The notes under the pieces: model-generated | The model's database searches: none | Seen by the model: only the letters and a program-made list of their open reading frames with translations | Told to the model about the DNA's origin: nothing | Part shown: one piece after another, positions 55,125-63,840 of the stretch | Layout: the number at the start of each line of letters is the position of its first letter | How positions within the stretch are numbered: the first letter of the stretch is position 1 | Program-made: the position numbers and the translations under genes | NCBI RefSeq assembly: GCF_009749385.1 | Contig: NZ_WBIN01000003.1 | Coordinates: 1-64,000, forward strand | DNA: 64,000 nucleotides | Direction: 5' to 3' | Origin: Agromyces allii | GTDB taxonomy: Bacteria; Actinomycetota; Actinomycetes; Actinomycetales; Microbacteriaceae

Positions 55125-56000
55125 ATGCCTGAACGCCTGCCCGCCCTCGTCGCCATCTCGCACGGAACGAGCTCCCCCGAGGGTCAGGCGGCGGTGCGCG
55201 GGCTGCGCGACGCGGTCGGCGAGGCGCTCGCGCGTCGTGCCGCCCGCGCCGGCACGGCAGACGCCCCGACGGCGTCGCTGCGACTCGGTCACGTCGACGT
55301 CGAGCAGCCCGACGTTCCCGCCACGCTCGCCTCGCTCGCCGAGGGCGAGCCGGCGGTCGTGGTGCCGCTTCTGCTCTCGGCCGGGTATCACGTGCACGTC
55401 GACCTCACCGAGGCCGTCGAGGCCGAGACGGCGCGCGACGTCGTGCTCGGCGGCGCGCTCGGCCCCGACGACCGGCTCGTGACCGTGCTGATCCGCCGCC
55501 TCGACGAGGCGGGCATCCGCGACGACGACGCCGTCGTGCTCGCGGTCGCGGGCTCGAGCGATCGGCGGGCCGTCGACGACTGCCTCGACATGACCGCGCG
55601 GCTCGCCGCGGCATCCGGGCGCGCCGTCTCGGTCGGGTTCCTGTCGGCCGCCGAGCCGTCGCTGCCCGACGCGGTCGCCGCGGCCCGTGCCGACGCCGCG
55701 ATCGCCCTCGCGCTCGACGCGCCCGGCAGGCCCGGTGCGCTGCTCGGCATCCCGGGCGTCTCCGACATCGCCGGCTTCCCGGGCGTGCCCGGCACCAATC
55801 GGGCGAAGGCGGCCGCGGCTCCCCGCGTGATCGTCGCGAACTACCTGCTCGCCCCGGGCTACTTCGACGACCTGGCCCGCTCCGCCGGTGCCGATGTGGT
55901 CGCGCAACCCCTGCTGCTTCCGGATGCCCCGGCCCCCGCCGAGCTCGTCGACCTCGTGCTCGAACGCTACGACGCAGCATCCGGGTCACCGGTCGAGTAG
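55125..56000 (+). CDS. CbiX/SirB-like sirohydrochlorin chelatase
   Basis: A 291-residue class II chelatase of the long two-domain form. ALVAISHGTSSPEGQAAVRG contains the metal-binding His13; VVVPLLLSAGYHVHVDLTEA is the second conserved site (HVHVD). The second half repeats the fold weakly (VIVANYLLAPGYFDDLARSA). It inserts Fe2+ (or Co2+) into sirohydrochlorin; next to a sulfite reductase operon, siroheme is the likely product. The last codons and TAG lie inside a REP-like repeat. Confidence 0.87.
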   Translation: MPERLPALVAISHGTSSPEGQAAVRGLRDAVGEALARRAARAGTADAPTASLRLGHVDVEQPDVPATLASLAEGEPAVVVPLLLSAGYHVHVDLTEAVEAETARDVVLGGALGPDDRLVTVLIRRLDEAGIRDDDAVVLAVAGSSDRRAVDDCLDMTARLAAASGRAVSVGFLSAAEPSLPDAVAAARADAAIALALDAPGRPGALLGIPGVSDIAGFPGVPGTNRAKAAAAPRVIVANYLLAPGYFDDLARSAGADVVAQPLLLPDAPAPAELVDLVLERYDAASGSPVE

Positions 56001-56081
56001 GCGCGCCGGCGCCGTATCGAGACCAGCGACCCGAGCCCGACCGGCTGGTCTCGTTACGCTCCTTCGTCGCTCCTCGACCGG
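55989..56081. repeat. Inverted pair of REP-like repeats, copies 3 and 4
   Basis: The first arm (55989-56026) contains CCGGTCGAGTAGG and ATCGAGACCAG; the second (56045-56081) contains CTGGTCTCG, TTACGCTCC and CTCCTCGACCGG, its near reverse complement. The pair can fold into a large cruciform or hairpin between cbiX-like and sulfite reductase genes, with the stop codon of the former (55998-56000) in the first arm. Related single copies are at 5269 and 29359. Confidence 0.75.
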
Positions 56082-56126
56082 CGGAGCACCCGGCGGAGTC
56101 CGCGAGCGCAAGGGTTCCCGCCCACT

Positions 56127-56143
56127 GTGACGCAATACGTCAC
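56127..56143. promoter_or_regulatory. Candidate operator upstream of the cys operon
   Basis: GTGACG, 5 bp, CGTCAC is a perfect inverted repeat; right after it ACGTGAC occurs twice (from 56145 and 56155), forming a cluster of related half-sites. It lies about 30 bp upstream of a possible -35. The regulator is unknown. Confidence 0.45.
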
Positions 56144-56169
56144 GACGTGACCGGACGTGACGCCATCGC

Positions 56170-56199
56170 CTGACGGCATCCGGCGGCCTCGCCTAGCTT
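56170..56199 (+). promoter_or_regulatory. Possible promoter of the cys operon
   Basis: CTGACG (56170-56175), 18 bp, TAGCTT (56194-56199) is the best sigma-70-like pair before the sulfite reductase start at 56250. Strength and use are unproven. Confidence 0.4.
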
Positions 56200-56249
56200 C
56201 GAGCGGAAGGCCTGAGCGCACCGTGCGCCGCCGACGGAAGGAGCAGCCT

Positions 56250-58058
56250 GTGACGACCCCGCCAACGGATGTCGCGACCGACGCGAGTGCGCTCGACGCG
56301 GCTGCGACCGAGACCGCCGCGGCCCCCGCTCGCCCGGAACGCCCCGAGCGCGCCGAGCGCCCTGCCCGTGCCGAGCGCCCCGCGCGCCCCGGCGCCAATC
56401 GTCCGAACGGCCAGTGGAAGGTCGACGGCACGGCCCCGCTCAACGGCAACGAGGAGTGGAAGCAGGTCGACAACGGCCTCGCCGTCCGCGGTCGCATCGA
56501 GGAGATCTACTCCAAGGGCGGCTTCGCGTCGATCGACCCGACCGACCTGCACGGCCGGTTCCGGGTCTGGGGCCTCTACACGCAGCGCAAGCCGGGCATC
56601 GACGGCGGGCGCACCGCGACCCTCGAACCGCACGAGCTCGAAGACGAGTACTTTATGCTGCGCGTCCGCATCGACGGAGGCCAGCTGACCACCGAGCAGC
56701 TGCGTGTCATCGGGCAGATCTCGGTCGACTTCGGCCGCGACACCGCCGACCTCACCGACCGCCAGAACGTGCAGCTGCACTGGATCCGCGTCGAGGACGT
56801 GCCCGAGATCTGGCGCCGCCTCGAGGCCGTCGGGCTCGGCACGACCGAGGCGTGCGGCGACGTGCCGCGCGTCGTGCTCGGCTCGCCCGTCGCGGGCATC
56901 GCGGCCGACGAGCTCATCGACCCGACCCCGCAGATCGACGCCATCACGAGCCGCTTCATCGGCGACGAGACGCTCGCCAACCTGCCGCGCAAGTTCAAGT
57001 CCGCGGTCACGGGCCACCCCAGCCAAGACGTCGTGCACGAGATCAACGACGTCGCGTTCGTCGCGGTCGAACACCCCGAGCTCGGCGTCGGCTACGACCT
57101 CTGGGTCGGCGGCGGACTCTCGACCGCCCCTCGGCTCGCCGAGCGCCTCGGCGTCTGGGTCTCGCCCGACCGCGTGGCCGAGGCCTGGCACGGCGTCGCG
57201 CAGATCTTCCGCGACTACGGCTACCGGCGCCTGCGCAACAAGGCGCGCCTGAAGTTCCTGCTCGCCGACTGGGGCACCGAGAAGTTCCGCCAGGTGCTCG
57301 AGACCGAGTACCTCGACTCCCCGCTGCCCGACGGCCCCGCGGCACCCAAGCCGCTCGCGCACGGCGACCACGTCGGCGTGCACCGCCAGAAGGACGGCCG
57401 CTTCTACGTGGGCGCCACGCCGATCGTCGGCCGCGTCTCGGGCCCGACGCTCGTGAAGCTCGCCGAGCTCGTCGAGGCTCACGGCTCGTCGCGGCTGCGC
57501 ACCACGCCGCACCAGAAGCTCGTCATCCTCGACATCCCCGAGACCCAAGTCGAGTCGCTCATCACCGGGCTCGACGAGCTCGGCCTCTCGGCGCGGCCGA
57601 GCCTCATCCGCCGCGGCACCATCGCGTGCACGGGCATCGAGTTCTGCAAGCTCGCGATCGTCGAGACGAAGGCCTTCGCGACCGCGGCCGTGCTCGACCT
57701 CGAGCGCACGCTCGACGGCTTCGACCTGCCGCACCCGATCAGCCTGCACGTCAACGGCTGCCCGAACTCGTGCGCCCGCATCCAGACGGCCGACATCGGC
57801 CTCAAGGGCCAGCTCGTCATGAACGACGCCGGCGAGCAGGTTCCCGGCTACCAGGTGCACCTCGGCGGCGGGCTCGCCACGGCCGACCGCGAAGAGGCCG
57901 GCCTCGGTCGCACCGTCCGCGGCCTCAAGGTCGAGGCCGACGGCATCGCCGAGTACGTCGAGCGGGTCGTGAAGCGCTTCCTCGACGACCGCGACGCCGT
58001 GGGCGACGAGACGTTCGCCGAGTGGGCGCACCGGGCCGACGAGGAGGTGCTGCGATGA
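56250..58058 (+). CDS. sirA: Ferredoxin-dependent assimilatory sulfite reductase
   Basis: A 602-residue siroheme/[4Fe-4S] enzyme that reduces sulfite to sulfide with six electrons. Cluster and siroheme ligands are seen as C460-x5-C466 (CTGIEFCK) and C504-x3-C508 (NGCPNSC), with two ferrite-like half domains (PHELEDEYFMLRVRIDGGQL, LRTTPHQKLVILDI). An N-terminal Pro/Arg/Glu-rich extension (about 25-60) is unusual. It could be called a nitrite reductase by homology, but the operon decides for sulfite. GTG 56250 has AAGGAG upstream. It overlaps cysH as ATGA. Electrons should come from FdxA and FprA encoded downstream. Confidence 0.92.
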   Translation: MTTPPTDVATDASALDAAATETAAAPARPERPERAERPARAERPARPGANRPNGQWKVDGTAPLNGNEEWKQVDNGLAVRGRIEEIYSKGGFASIDPTDLHGRFRVWGLYTQRKPGIDGGRTATLEPHELEDEYFMLRVRIDGGQLTTEQLRVIGQISVDFGRDTADLTDRQNVQLHWIRVEDVPEIWRRLEAVGLGTTEACGDVPRVVLGSPVAGIAADELIDPTPQIDAITSRFIGDETLANLPRKFKSAVTGHPSQDVVHEINDVAFVAVEHPELGVGYDLWVGGGLSTAPRLAERLGVWVSPDRVAEAWHGVAQIFRDYGYRRLRNKARLKFLLADWGTEKFRQVLETEYLDSPLPDGPAAPKPLAHGDHVGVHRQKDGRFYVGATPIVGRVSGPTLVKLAELVEAHGSSRLRTTPHQKLVILDIPETQVESLITGLDELGLSARPSLIRRGTIACTGIEFCKLAIVETKAFATAAVLDLERTLDGFDLPHPISLHVNGCPNSCARIQTADIGLKGQLVMNDAGEQVPGYQVHLGGGLATADREEAGLGRTVRGLKVEADGIAEYVERVVKRFLDDRDAVGDETFAEWAHRADEEVLR

Positions 58059-58798
58059 GCGTGTCGCTCGCCCCCCGCACCGCGACGCTGCGCAGCCACG
58101 ACGAGCTGCGGGCCCTCGCCGAGGCGGGCGACGCCGAACTCCGCAGCCTGGCCGACGACGAGGCATCCGCCTACGAGGTCATCGCCTGGGTCGCACGCAA
58201 CTTCGATGCGGATGCCGCGGCGGTCGCCTGCTCGATGGCCGACGCGGTGCTGCCGCACGTCGTCGCGCAGTCGCTGCCGGGCGTCGACGTGCTCTTCCTC
58301 GACACGGGCTACCACTTCGCGAAGACGTACGAGACGCGCGACCTCGTGGCCGACGCGCTCGACGTGCGCGTGGTCGACGTGCTGCCCGAGCTCACCGTCG
58401 CCGAGCAGAACGCGCAGTTCGGAACCGACCTGTTCGCGCGCGACGCGGCCGAGTGCTGCGCGATGCGCAAGGTCGCCCCGCTGCACGACGCGCTCGGCGG
58501 CTACGAGCTGTGGTTCACGGGCGTGCGGCGCGACGAGGCCCCCACGCGCACGAACACGCCCCTCGTCACCTGGGACGAGCGCAACGGACTGGTCAAGGTC
58601 AACCCGCTCGCGGCCTGGAGCTTCGACGAGCTGATCGACTACTCCAACGCGTTCGGCGTGCCCGTGAACGACCTGTTGACGCAGGGGTACCCGTCGATCG
58701 GCTGCGAGCCGTGCACGAAGAAGGTCGCCCCCGGCGAAGACCCGAGATCCGGCCGATGGGCCGGCCTCGACAAGACGGAATGCGGGTTGCACGTATGA
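58055..58798 (+). CDS. cysH: Adenylylsulfate (APS) reductase
   Basis: A 247-residue reductase of the PAPS/APS family. The PP-loop fold is expected in the first half (AVACSMADAVLPHVVAQSLP). C134-C135 (ECCAMRK) and C217-x2-C220 (GCEPC) ligate a [4Fe-4S] cluster, the mark of APS rather than PAPS reductases, and ECGLHV at the C-terminus carries the catalytic Cys. Thus sulfate need not pass through PAPS, consistent with the absence of cysC here. Starts and stops overlap both neighbours by 4 nt. Confidence 0.94.
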   Translation: MSVSLAPRTATLRSHDELRALAEAGDAELRSLADDEASAYEVIAWVARNFDADAAAVACSMADAVLPHVVAQSLPGVDVLFLDTGYHFAKTYETRDLVADALDVRVVDVLPELTVAEQNAQFGTDLFARDAAECCAMRKVAPLHDALGGYELWFTGVRRDEAPTRTNTPLVTWDERNGLVKVNPLAAWSFDELIDYSNAFGVPVNDLLTQGYPSIGCEPCTKKVAPGEDPRSGRWAGLDKTECGLHV

Positions 58799-59718
58799 GC
58801 GCCACCGAGACCGTGCCCGTCGCCGAGGGCATCGACACGCTCGACGCCCTCGAGGCCGAGGCGATCCACATCATCCGCGAGGTCGTCGCCGAGTTCGAGC
58901 GCCCCGTGCTGCTGTTCTCGGGCGGCAAGGACTCCGTGCTCGTGCTGCACCTGGCCGCGAAGGCGTTCTGGCCGGCCAAGGTGCCGTTCCCGGTGCTGCA
59001 CGTCGACACGGGCCACAACTTCCCCGAGGTCATCGAGTTCCGCGACCGCACGGTCGAACGGCTCGGGCTGCGGCTCGAGGTCGCCTCCGTGCAGGACTAC
59101 CTCGACGACGGTCGCCTGTCCGAGCGCGCCGACGGCACCCGCAACCCGCTGCAGACGCAGCCGCTGCTCGACGGCATCGCCGCGGGCCGGCACGACGCGG
59201 TCTTCGGCGGCGCCCGTCGTGATGAAGACAAGGCGCGCGCCAAGGAGCGCATCCTGAGCCTCCGCGACGAGTTCGGCCAGTGGGACCCCCGCAACCAGCG
59301 CCCCGAGCTCTGGGACCTCTACAACGGCCGCCACACGGTCGGCCAGCACGTGCGCGCGTTCCCCATCTCGAACTGGACCGAGCTCGACGTGTGGCGCTAC
59401 ATCGAGCGCGAGGGCATCGAGCTGCCGCCGCTCTACTACGCGCACGAGCGCGAGGTGTACCTCCGCGACGGCATGTGGCGCGCGATCTCCGACGTCTCCC
59501 CCGCGCGGGCCGACGAGACGGTCGAGCGCCGCATCGTGCGCTACCGCACGGTGGGCGACATGAGCTGCACGGGTGCGGTGGAGTCCGACGCGGCATCCGT
59601 CGGCGACGTCGTGCGCGAGATCGCCCTCTCGACGCTGACCGAACGCGGAGCCACGCGTGCCGACGACCGCATCTCGGAGGCCGCCATGGAGGACCGCAAG
59701 AAGGACGGGTACTTCTGA
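58795..59718 (+). CDS. cysD: Sulfate adenylyltransferase subunit 2
   Basis: A 307-residue ATP-sulfurylase small subunit: LFSGGKDSVLVLHLAAKAFW is the PP-loop SGGKDS; HVDTGHNFPEVIEFRDRTVE, FGGARRDEDKARAKERILS and the C-terminal ADERISEAAMEDRKKDGYF-type end fit the family. It makes APS from sulfate and ATP with CysN. Overlaps cysH by 4 nt and cysN by 1 nt (TGATG). Confidence 0.95.
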   Translation: MSATETVPVAEGIDTLDALEAEAIHIIREVVAEFERPVLLFSGGKDSVLVLHLAAKAFWPAKVPFPVLHVDTGHNFPEVIEFRDRTVERLGLRLEVASVQDYLDDGRLSERADGTRNPLQTQPLLDGIAAGRHDAVFGGARRDEDKARAKERILSLRDEFGQWDPRNQRPELWDLYNGRHTVGQHVRAFPISNWTELDVWRYIEREGIELPPLYYAHEREVYLRDGMWRAISDVSPARADETVERRIVRYRTVGDMSCTGAVESDAASVGDVVREIALSTLTERGATRADDRISEAAMEDRKKDGYF

Positions 59719-61070
59719 TGGGCGCACTGCTCCGCTTCGCCACCGCCGGGTCCGTCGACGACGGCAAGTCCACCCTCGTGGGCCGCCTGCTGCACGACTC
59801 CAAGGCGATCCTCGCCGACCAGCTCGAGTCGGTCACGCGCACGAGCGCCGAGCGCGGCTTCGGCGGCGAGCCCGGTGCGATCGACTTCGCACTGCTCACC
59901 GACGGCCTGCGCGCCGAGCGCGAGCAGGGCATCACGATCGACGTCGCCTACCGATACTTCTCGACGGGCCGCCGGTCGTTCATCCTCGCCGACTGCCCGG
60001 GGCACGTGCAGTACACGCGCAACATGGTCACGGGCGCGACCACGGCCGACGCGGTCGTCGTGCTCGTCGACGCGCGCAACGGCGTGCTCGAGCAGACCCG
60101 CCGCCACCTCGCCGTCGTCGCGCTGCTGCGCGTGCCGCACGTGATCATCGCGGTCAACAAGATCGACCTGCTCGACTACTCGCAGTCCGCCTACGACACG
60201 GTGGCCTCGGATGTCGCCGCGCTCGCGCGCGAGCTCGGCCTCGCCGACACGCACGTGATCCCGGTCTCGGCCCTCGCGGGCGACAACATCGTCGACCGGT
60301 CGGCGAACACGCCCTGGTTCGACGGCCCGAGCCTGCTCGAGCTCCTCGAGACGCTCCCGTCGCTCGACGAGCTCGAGACCGAGTTCGAGGCGCTGCGCAT
60401 GCCCGTGCAGCTCGTGATCCGGCCGCAGGGGTCGCTCGCGCACGACGTCGCCGACGCCGAGGCGTTCCGCGACTACCGGGCGTTCGCCGGGCGCATCGCC
60501 TCCGGGACCGTGCGCGTCGGAGACCGGGTGCAGGTGTTCCCGGGCGGCGCGACGACGACCGTCACGGGCATCGACGCCGGGTCGACGACGGTCGAGGCGG
60601 CATCCGCCCCCCGCTCGGTCTCGCTGCGACTGGCCGACCAGCTCGACGCCGCACGCGGTGCCGTCATCGTCGCCGAGGGCGCGCTGCCCACCCCGCGCCG
60701 CGAGCTCGACGCCTCGGTGTTCTGGCTCGGCGCGACGCCGCTGCGGCCCGGCGCCCGCGTGCTCGTGAAGTCGGGCACCAGCACGGTGCAGGCGCTCGTC
60801 ACCGACATCGTCGGACGCCGCGACCTCGACACGCTCGCCCTCGAACCGGCCGGCGCCCTCGAGATCAACGACATCGGCCAGGTGCGCGTGCGCCTCGCCG
60901 CCGAACTCCCCGTCGAGGAGTACTCGACGCACCGCCGAGCGGGCGCGTTCCTCGTGATCGACCCGCAGTCGGGCTACACGCTCGCGGCCGGCATCGTGAC
61001 CGAAGCTCCGCCCGCCTCCCCCGAGGCCGTGGCCGAAGCCGAAGCAGCCGCCGCGTGGGTCGCCGTATGA
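59718..61070 (+). CDS. cysN: Sulfate adenylyltransferase subunit 1 (GTPase)
   Basis: A 450-residue translation-factor-like GTPase: G1 GSVDDGKST (11-19), switch with EREQGITIDVAYRYF, G3 DCPGHVQY, G4 NKID, then beta-barrel domains (LRMPVQLVIRPQ, GTVRVGDRVQVFPGGATTTV). It drives APS formation by GTP hydrolysis. There is no fused or adjacent APS kinase (CysC). The C-terminus is Glu/Ala-rich. Overlaps cysD by 1 nt and the small membrane peptide gene by 4 nt. Confidence 0.95.
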   Translation: MGALLRFATAGSVDDGKSTLVGRLLHDSKAILADQLESVTRTSAERGFGGEPGAIDFALLTDGLRAEREQGITIDVAYRYFSTGRRSFILADCPGHVQYTRNMVTGATTADAVVVLVDARNGVLEQTRRHLAVVALLRVPHVIIAVNKIDLLDYSQSAYDTVASDVAALARELGLADTHVIPVSALAGDNIVDRSANTPWFDGPSLLELLETLPSLDELETEFEALRMPVQLVIRPQGSLAHDVADAEAFRDYRAFAGRIASGTVRVGDRVQVFPGGATTTVTGIDAGSTTVEAASAPRSVSLRLADQLDAARGAVIVAEGALPTPRRELDASVFWLGATPLRPGARVLVKSGTSTVQALVTDIVGRRDLDTLALEPAGALEINDIGQVRVRLAAELPVEEYSTHRRAGAFLVIDPQSGYTLAAGIVTEAPPASPEAVAEAEAAAAWVAV

Positions 61071-61183
61071 GCGGCACGAGCGGCAGCCGGGCCCGCACCC
61101 GCACGATCGCTGGCCTCGTCGGCGGGCTCCTGCTCGCAGCCGCGATCGTCGCCACCGCCGTGATCGCCGGGGGCCTCGCATGA
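61067..61183 (+). CDS. 38-residue single-TM peptide in the cys operon
   Basis: A tiny ORF with ATGA overlaps at both ends: its ATG overlaps the cysN TGA and its TGA overlaps the cobA ATG. The peptide has a basic Ser/Gly/Arg start (about 1-13, RARTRT) and one hydrophobic helix (about 14-37, IAGLVGGLLLAAAIVATAVI), i.e. N-in single membrane span. I know no family. The strict overlaps suggest real translation; a coupling-only role or an assembly/transport accessory are both possible. Confidence 0.65.
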   Translation: MSGTSGSRARTRTIAGLVGGLLLAAAIVATAVIAGGLA

Positions 61184-62058
61184 GCGCAGCCTCGAACACC
61201 GATGGAACCCTGACGGCGCACGTCGCCGCCGCCCGGCCGCGCCCCGCCGTCGGGCGCGTCACGCTCGTCGGCGCCGGCCCGGGCGACGCCGGACTGCTGA
61301 CGATCCGCGGCCTGCGCGCCCTCGAGGCCGCCGACGTCATCGTCGCCGACCGCCTCGGCGCCCGCTCGGTGCTCGACGGGCTCGCCGATGAGGGTGTCGA
61401 GCTCACGGCCGAGGTCGTCGACGTCGGCAAGCTGCCCGGCCACCACGCCGTGCCCCAGGACGCGATCAACGCGCTCCTCGTCGCGCTTGCACGCGACGGC
61501 AAGCAGGTCGTGCGCCTCAAGGGCGGCGACCCGTTCGTCTTCGGCCGCGGCGGCGAGGAGGTCGCCTTCTGCCAGGAGGCCGGCATCGCCGTCGAGGTCG
61601 TACCCGGCATCACGAGCGCGATCTCGGTTCCGGCGATCGCGGGCATCCCGCTCACGCACCGCGGGCTCGCGACGACCTTCACCGTCGTCACCGGGCACGA
61701 CCAGATCCAGTCCCTCGGCGGCGGCCGCGACCACACGGTCGTGCTGCTCATGGGCGTCGGCACGCTCGCGAACTCGGCCATCACGCTCTCCCGGGGCGAG
61801 CGCGGCCGTGAATGCCCTGTGGCCGTCATCGAAGACGGCTACGGCTCAGGTCAGCGTGTCACAGTGGGTACGCTCGACACGATCGCACTGCAGGCGGCCC
61901 GCCGCGGCATCCGCTCGCCCGCAGTCGTCGTCGTCGGCGACGTGGTGACCCTGAGCCCCTACGCACCAGAAGCCATCACGTCCGCGGCCGGCGCGCCTGC
62001 CGCGATCACCTCCCCCGAGGCCCCCGCCTCCGCAGACCGAAAGACCACGCAGCCATGA
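61180..62058 (+). CDS. cobA: Uroporphyrinogen-III C-methyltransferase
   Basis: A 292-residue [24 protein letters not shown] (glycine-rich motif 1), [70 protein letters not shown]. It adds two methyls to uroporphyrinogen III to give precorrin-2, the first step to siroheme. There is no fused CysG-type dehydrogenase/ferrochelatase domain; the CbiX-like chelatase is upstream, and precorrin-2 dehydrogenase is not in the window. Overlaps fprA by 4 nt. Confidence 0.94.
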   Translation: MSAASNTDGTLTAHVAAARPRPAVGRVTLVGAGPGDAGLLTIRGLRALEAADVIVADRLGARSVLDGLADEGVELTAEVVDVGKLPGHHAVPQDAINALLVALARDGKQVVRLKGGDPFVFGRGGEEVAFCQEAGIAVEVVPGITSAISVPAIAGIPLTHRGLATTFTVVTGHDQIQSLGGGRDHTVVLLMGVGTLANSAITLSRGERGRECPVAVIEDGYGSGQRVTVGTLDTIALQAARRGIRSPAVVVVGDVVTLSPYAPEAITSAAGAPAAITSPEAPASADRKTTQP

Positions 62059-63482
62059 CTCTCTCCCTCCGCGTCGCGATCATCGGCGCCGGCCCAGCCG
62101 GCATCTACGCCGGCAACATCCTGAACCGCCAGGTCACCGAGGCCGGCGGCGAGGTCGCGATCGACCTGTACGAGTCACTGCCCGCGCCCTACGGCCTGAT
62201 CCGGTACGGCGTGGCGCCCGACCACCCCCGCATCAAGGGCATCGTCAACTCGCTGCACGAGATGCTCGACGCGGGCACGATCCGCCTCATCGGCAACGTC
62301 GAGGTCGGCCGCGACGTCACGGTCGCCGAACTGCAGGAGCGCTACGACGCCGTCATCTTCGCCACGGGCGCCCTGCGCGACGCCCCCCTGAACATCCCCG
62401 GCATCGACCTGCCCGGCTCGTACGGCGCCGCCGACTTCGTGGCCTGGTACGACGGCCACCCCGACGTGCCCCGCACCTGGCCGCTCGAGGCCCAGTCGAT
62501 CGCCGTCATCGGCAACGGCAACGTCGCGCTCGACGTCGCCCGAGTGCTCGCGAAGCACCCGAAGGACCTGCTGTCGACGGATGTCCCGGCGAACGTCGTC
62601 GAGGGCCTCGAGGCCTCGCCCGTCACCGACGTGCACGTCTTCGGCCGCCGCGGCCCCGGCCACGTGAAGTTCACGCCCATCGAGCTGCGCGAGCTCGGCG
62701 AGGTGCCCGACGTCGACGTCATCGTCTACGACGCCGACTTCGAGCGCGCCGCGAACGACCCGCACGCCGAGCAGCTGTTCGCCTCGAACAACCAGGTCAA
62801 GGTCATGACCCGCACGCTCAACGGATGGCGCAAGCCCGCCGACCACGAGTACACCGCCTCGCGTCGCCTGCACCTGCACTTCCTGCACGCCCCCGTCGAG
62901 GTGCTCGGCACCGACGCCGTCGAGGCCGTGCGCTTCGAGCTCACCCGCCCCGTCGGCGACGGCTCGGTCGAGGGCACCGGCGAGTTCACCGACATCCCCG
63001 TGCAGGCGATCTACCGCGCCGTCGGCTACGCGAGCTCGCCCGTCGACGGCGTGCCGTTCGACGAGCGCAAGGCCGTGATCCCCAACGAGGGCGGCCGCGT
63101 GGTCGACGCGTCGGGCGCGCACCTGCCCGGCGTATACGCGACCGGCTGGATCAAGCGCGGCCCCGTCGGCCTCATCGGCCACACGAAGGGCGACGCGCTC
63201 GAGACCATCACGAACCTGGTGGCGGATGCCGCGGCGGGCTCGCTCCCGGCGGCCCTCGTCGACGCGGCCGACGGCGAAGAGATCTTCGCGCTGCTCGACT
63301 CGCGCGACGTCGCCTACACGACCTGGAACGGCTGGCTCGCGCTCGACGCCCACGAACGCGCGCTCGGCGAGGCGTTCGAGGCGCCCGAGCACTACGGCGA
63401 CGTCGTGCGCGAACGCGTCAAGGTCGTCGCCCGCGACGAGCAGGTCGGCATCTCCCGCGACGGGGCCCTGGTCGTCTCGTGA
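62055..63482 (+). CDS. fprA: Ferredoxin-NADP+ reductase, FprA type
   Basis: A 475-residue FAD enzyme of the adrenodoxin-reductase (GR-like) family: [20 protein letters not shown] (FAD), [37 protein letters not shown] (NADP), and [20 protein letters not shown] near the end. It passes electrons from NADPH to ferredoxin. Adjacent fdxA and the upstream sulfite reductase define the probable route NADPH-FprA-FdxA-SirA. Overlaps cobA and fdxA by 4 nt (GTGA). Confidence 0.93.
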   Translation: MTLSLRVAIIGAGPAGIYAGNILNRQVTEAGGEVAIDLYESLPAPYGLIRYGVAPDHPRIKGIVNSLHEMLDAGTIRLIGNVEVGRDVTVAELQERYDAVIFATGALRDAPLNIPGIDLPGSYGAADFVAWYDGHPDVPRTWPLEAQSIAVIGNGNVALDVARVLAKHPKDLLSTDVPANVVEGLEASPVTDVHVFGRRGPGHVKFTPIELRELGEVPDVDVIVYDADFERAANDPHAEQLFASNNQVKVMTRTLNGWRKPADHEYTASRRLHLHFLHAPVEVLGTDAVEAVRFELTRPVGDGSVEGTGEFTDIPVQAIYRAVGYASSPVDGVPFDERKAVIPNEGGRVVDASGAHLPGVYATGWIKRGPVGLIGHTKGDALETITNLVADAAAGSLPAALVDAADGEEIFALLDSRDVAYTTWNGWLALDAHERALGEAFEAPEHYGDVVRERVKVVARDEQVGISRDGALVVS

Positions 63483-63799
63483 CCTACGTCATCGCGCTGC
63501 CGTGCGTCGACGTCAAGGATCGCGCCTGCATCGACGAGTGCCCGGTCGACTGCATCTACGAGGGTGAGCGTTCGCTCTACATCCACCCCGACGAATGCGT
63601 CGACTGCGGGGCCTGCGAACCGGTCTGCCCCGTCGAGGCCATCTACTACGAAGACGACCTCCCCGACGAATGGGCCGACTACTACAAGGCCAACGTCGAG
63701 TTCTTCGACGACCTCGGCTCGCCCGGCGGCGCCGCCAAGGTCGGCGTCATCGCGAAGGACCACCCCGTCATCGCGGTGCTGCCCCCGCAGGCGCATTAG
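63479..63799 (+). CDS. fdxA: Seven-iron/bacterial-type ferredoxin
   Basis: A 106-residue ferredoxin with eight cysteines: C9, C17, C21, C25 (CIDECPVDC) and C40-x2-C43-x2-C46-x3-C50 ([11 protein letters not shown]), the pattern of FdxA carrying [3Fe-4S] and [4Fe-4S] clusters. It is the likely electron donor to the sulfite reductase of the same operon. GTG 63479 overlaps the fprA stop as GTGA. It is the last gene of the operon, with a terminator 10 bp on. Confidence 0.94.
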   Translation: MTYVIALPCVDVKDRACIDECPVDCIYEGERSLYIHPDECVDCGACEPVCPVEAIYYEDDLPDEWADYYKANVEFFDDLGSPGGAAKVGVIAKDHPVIAVLPPQAH

Positions 63800-63808
63800 T
63801 CCGCGCGT

Positions 63809-63840
63809 CGCCCGACGGGTTCCTCAGAACCCGTCGGGCG
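63809..63840. terminator. Bidirectional terminator after fdxA
   Basis: A perfect 14-bp stem CGCCCGACGGGTTC with GAACCCGTCGGGCG around CTCA. It ends the cys operon, and its right arm includes the last codons of the convergent gene, whose TGA is at 63826-63824. Confidence 0.9.

Noticed and set aside
56145-56174. Eight-codon GTG frame upstream of sirA as a cysteine leader peptide
   Set aside because: It encodes no cysteine and lacks a ribosome site; overlaps the candidate operator.
56193-58166. Antisense frame of over 650 codons opposite sirA
   Set aside because: Shadow of the sulfite reductase gene; it would also cross the sirA-cysH junction. Composition is Asp/Arg/Val-biased and lacks any recognisable domain.
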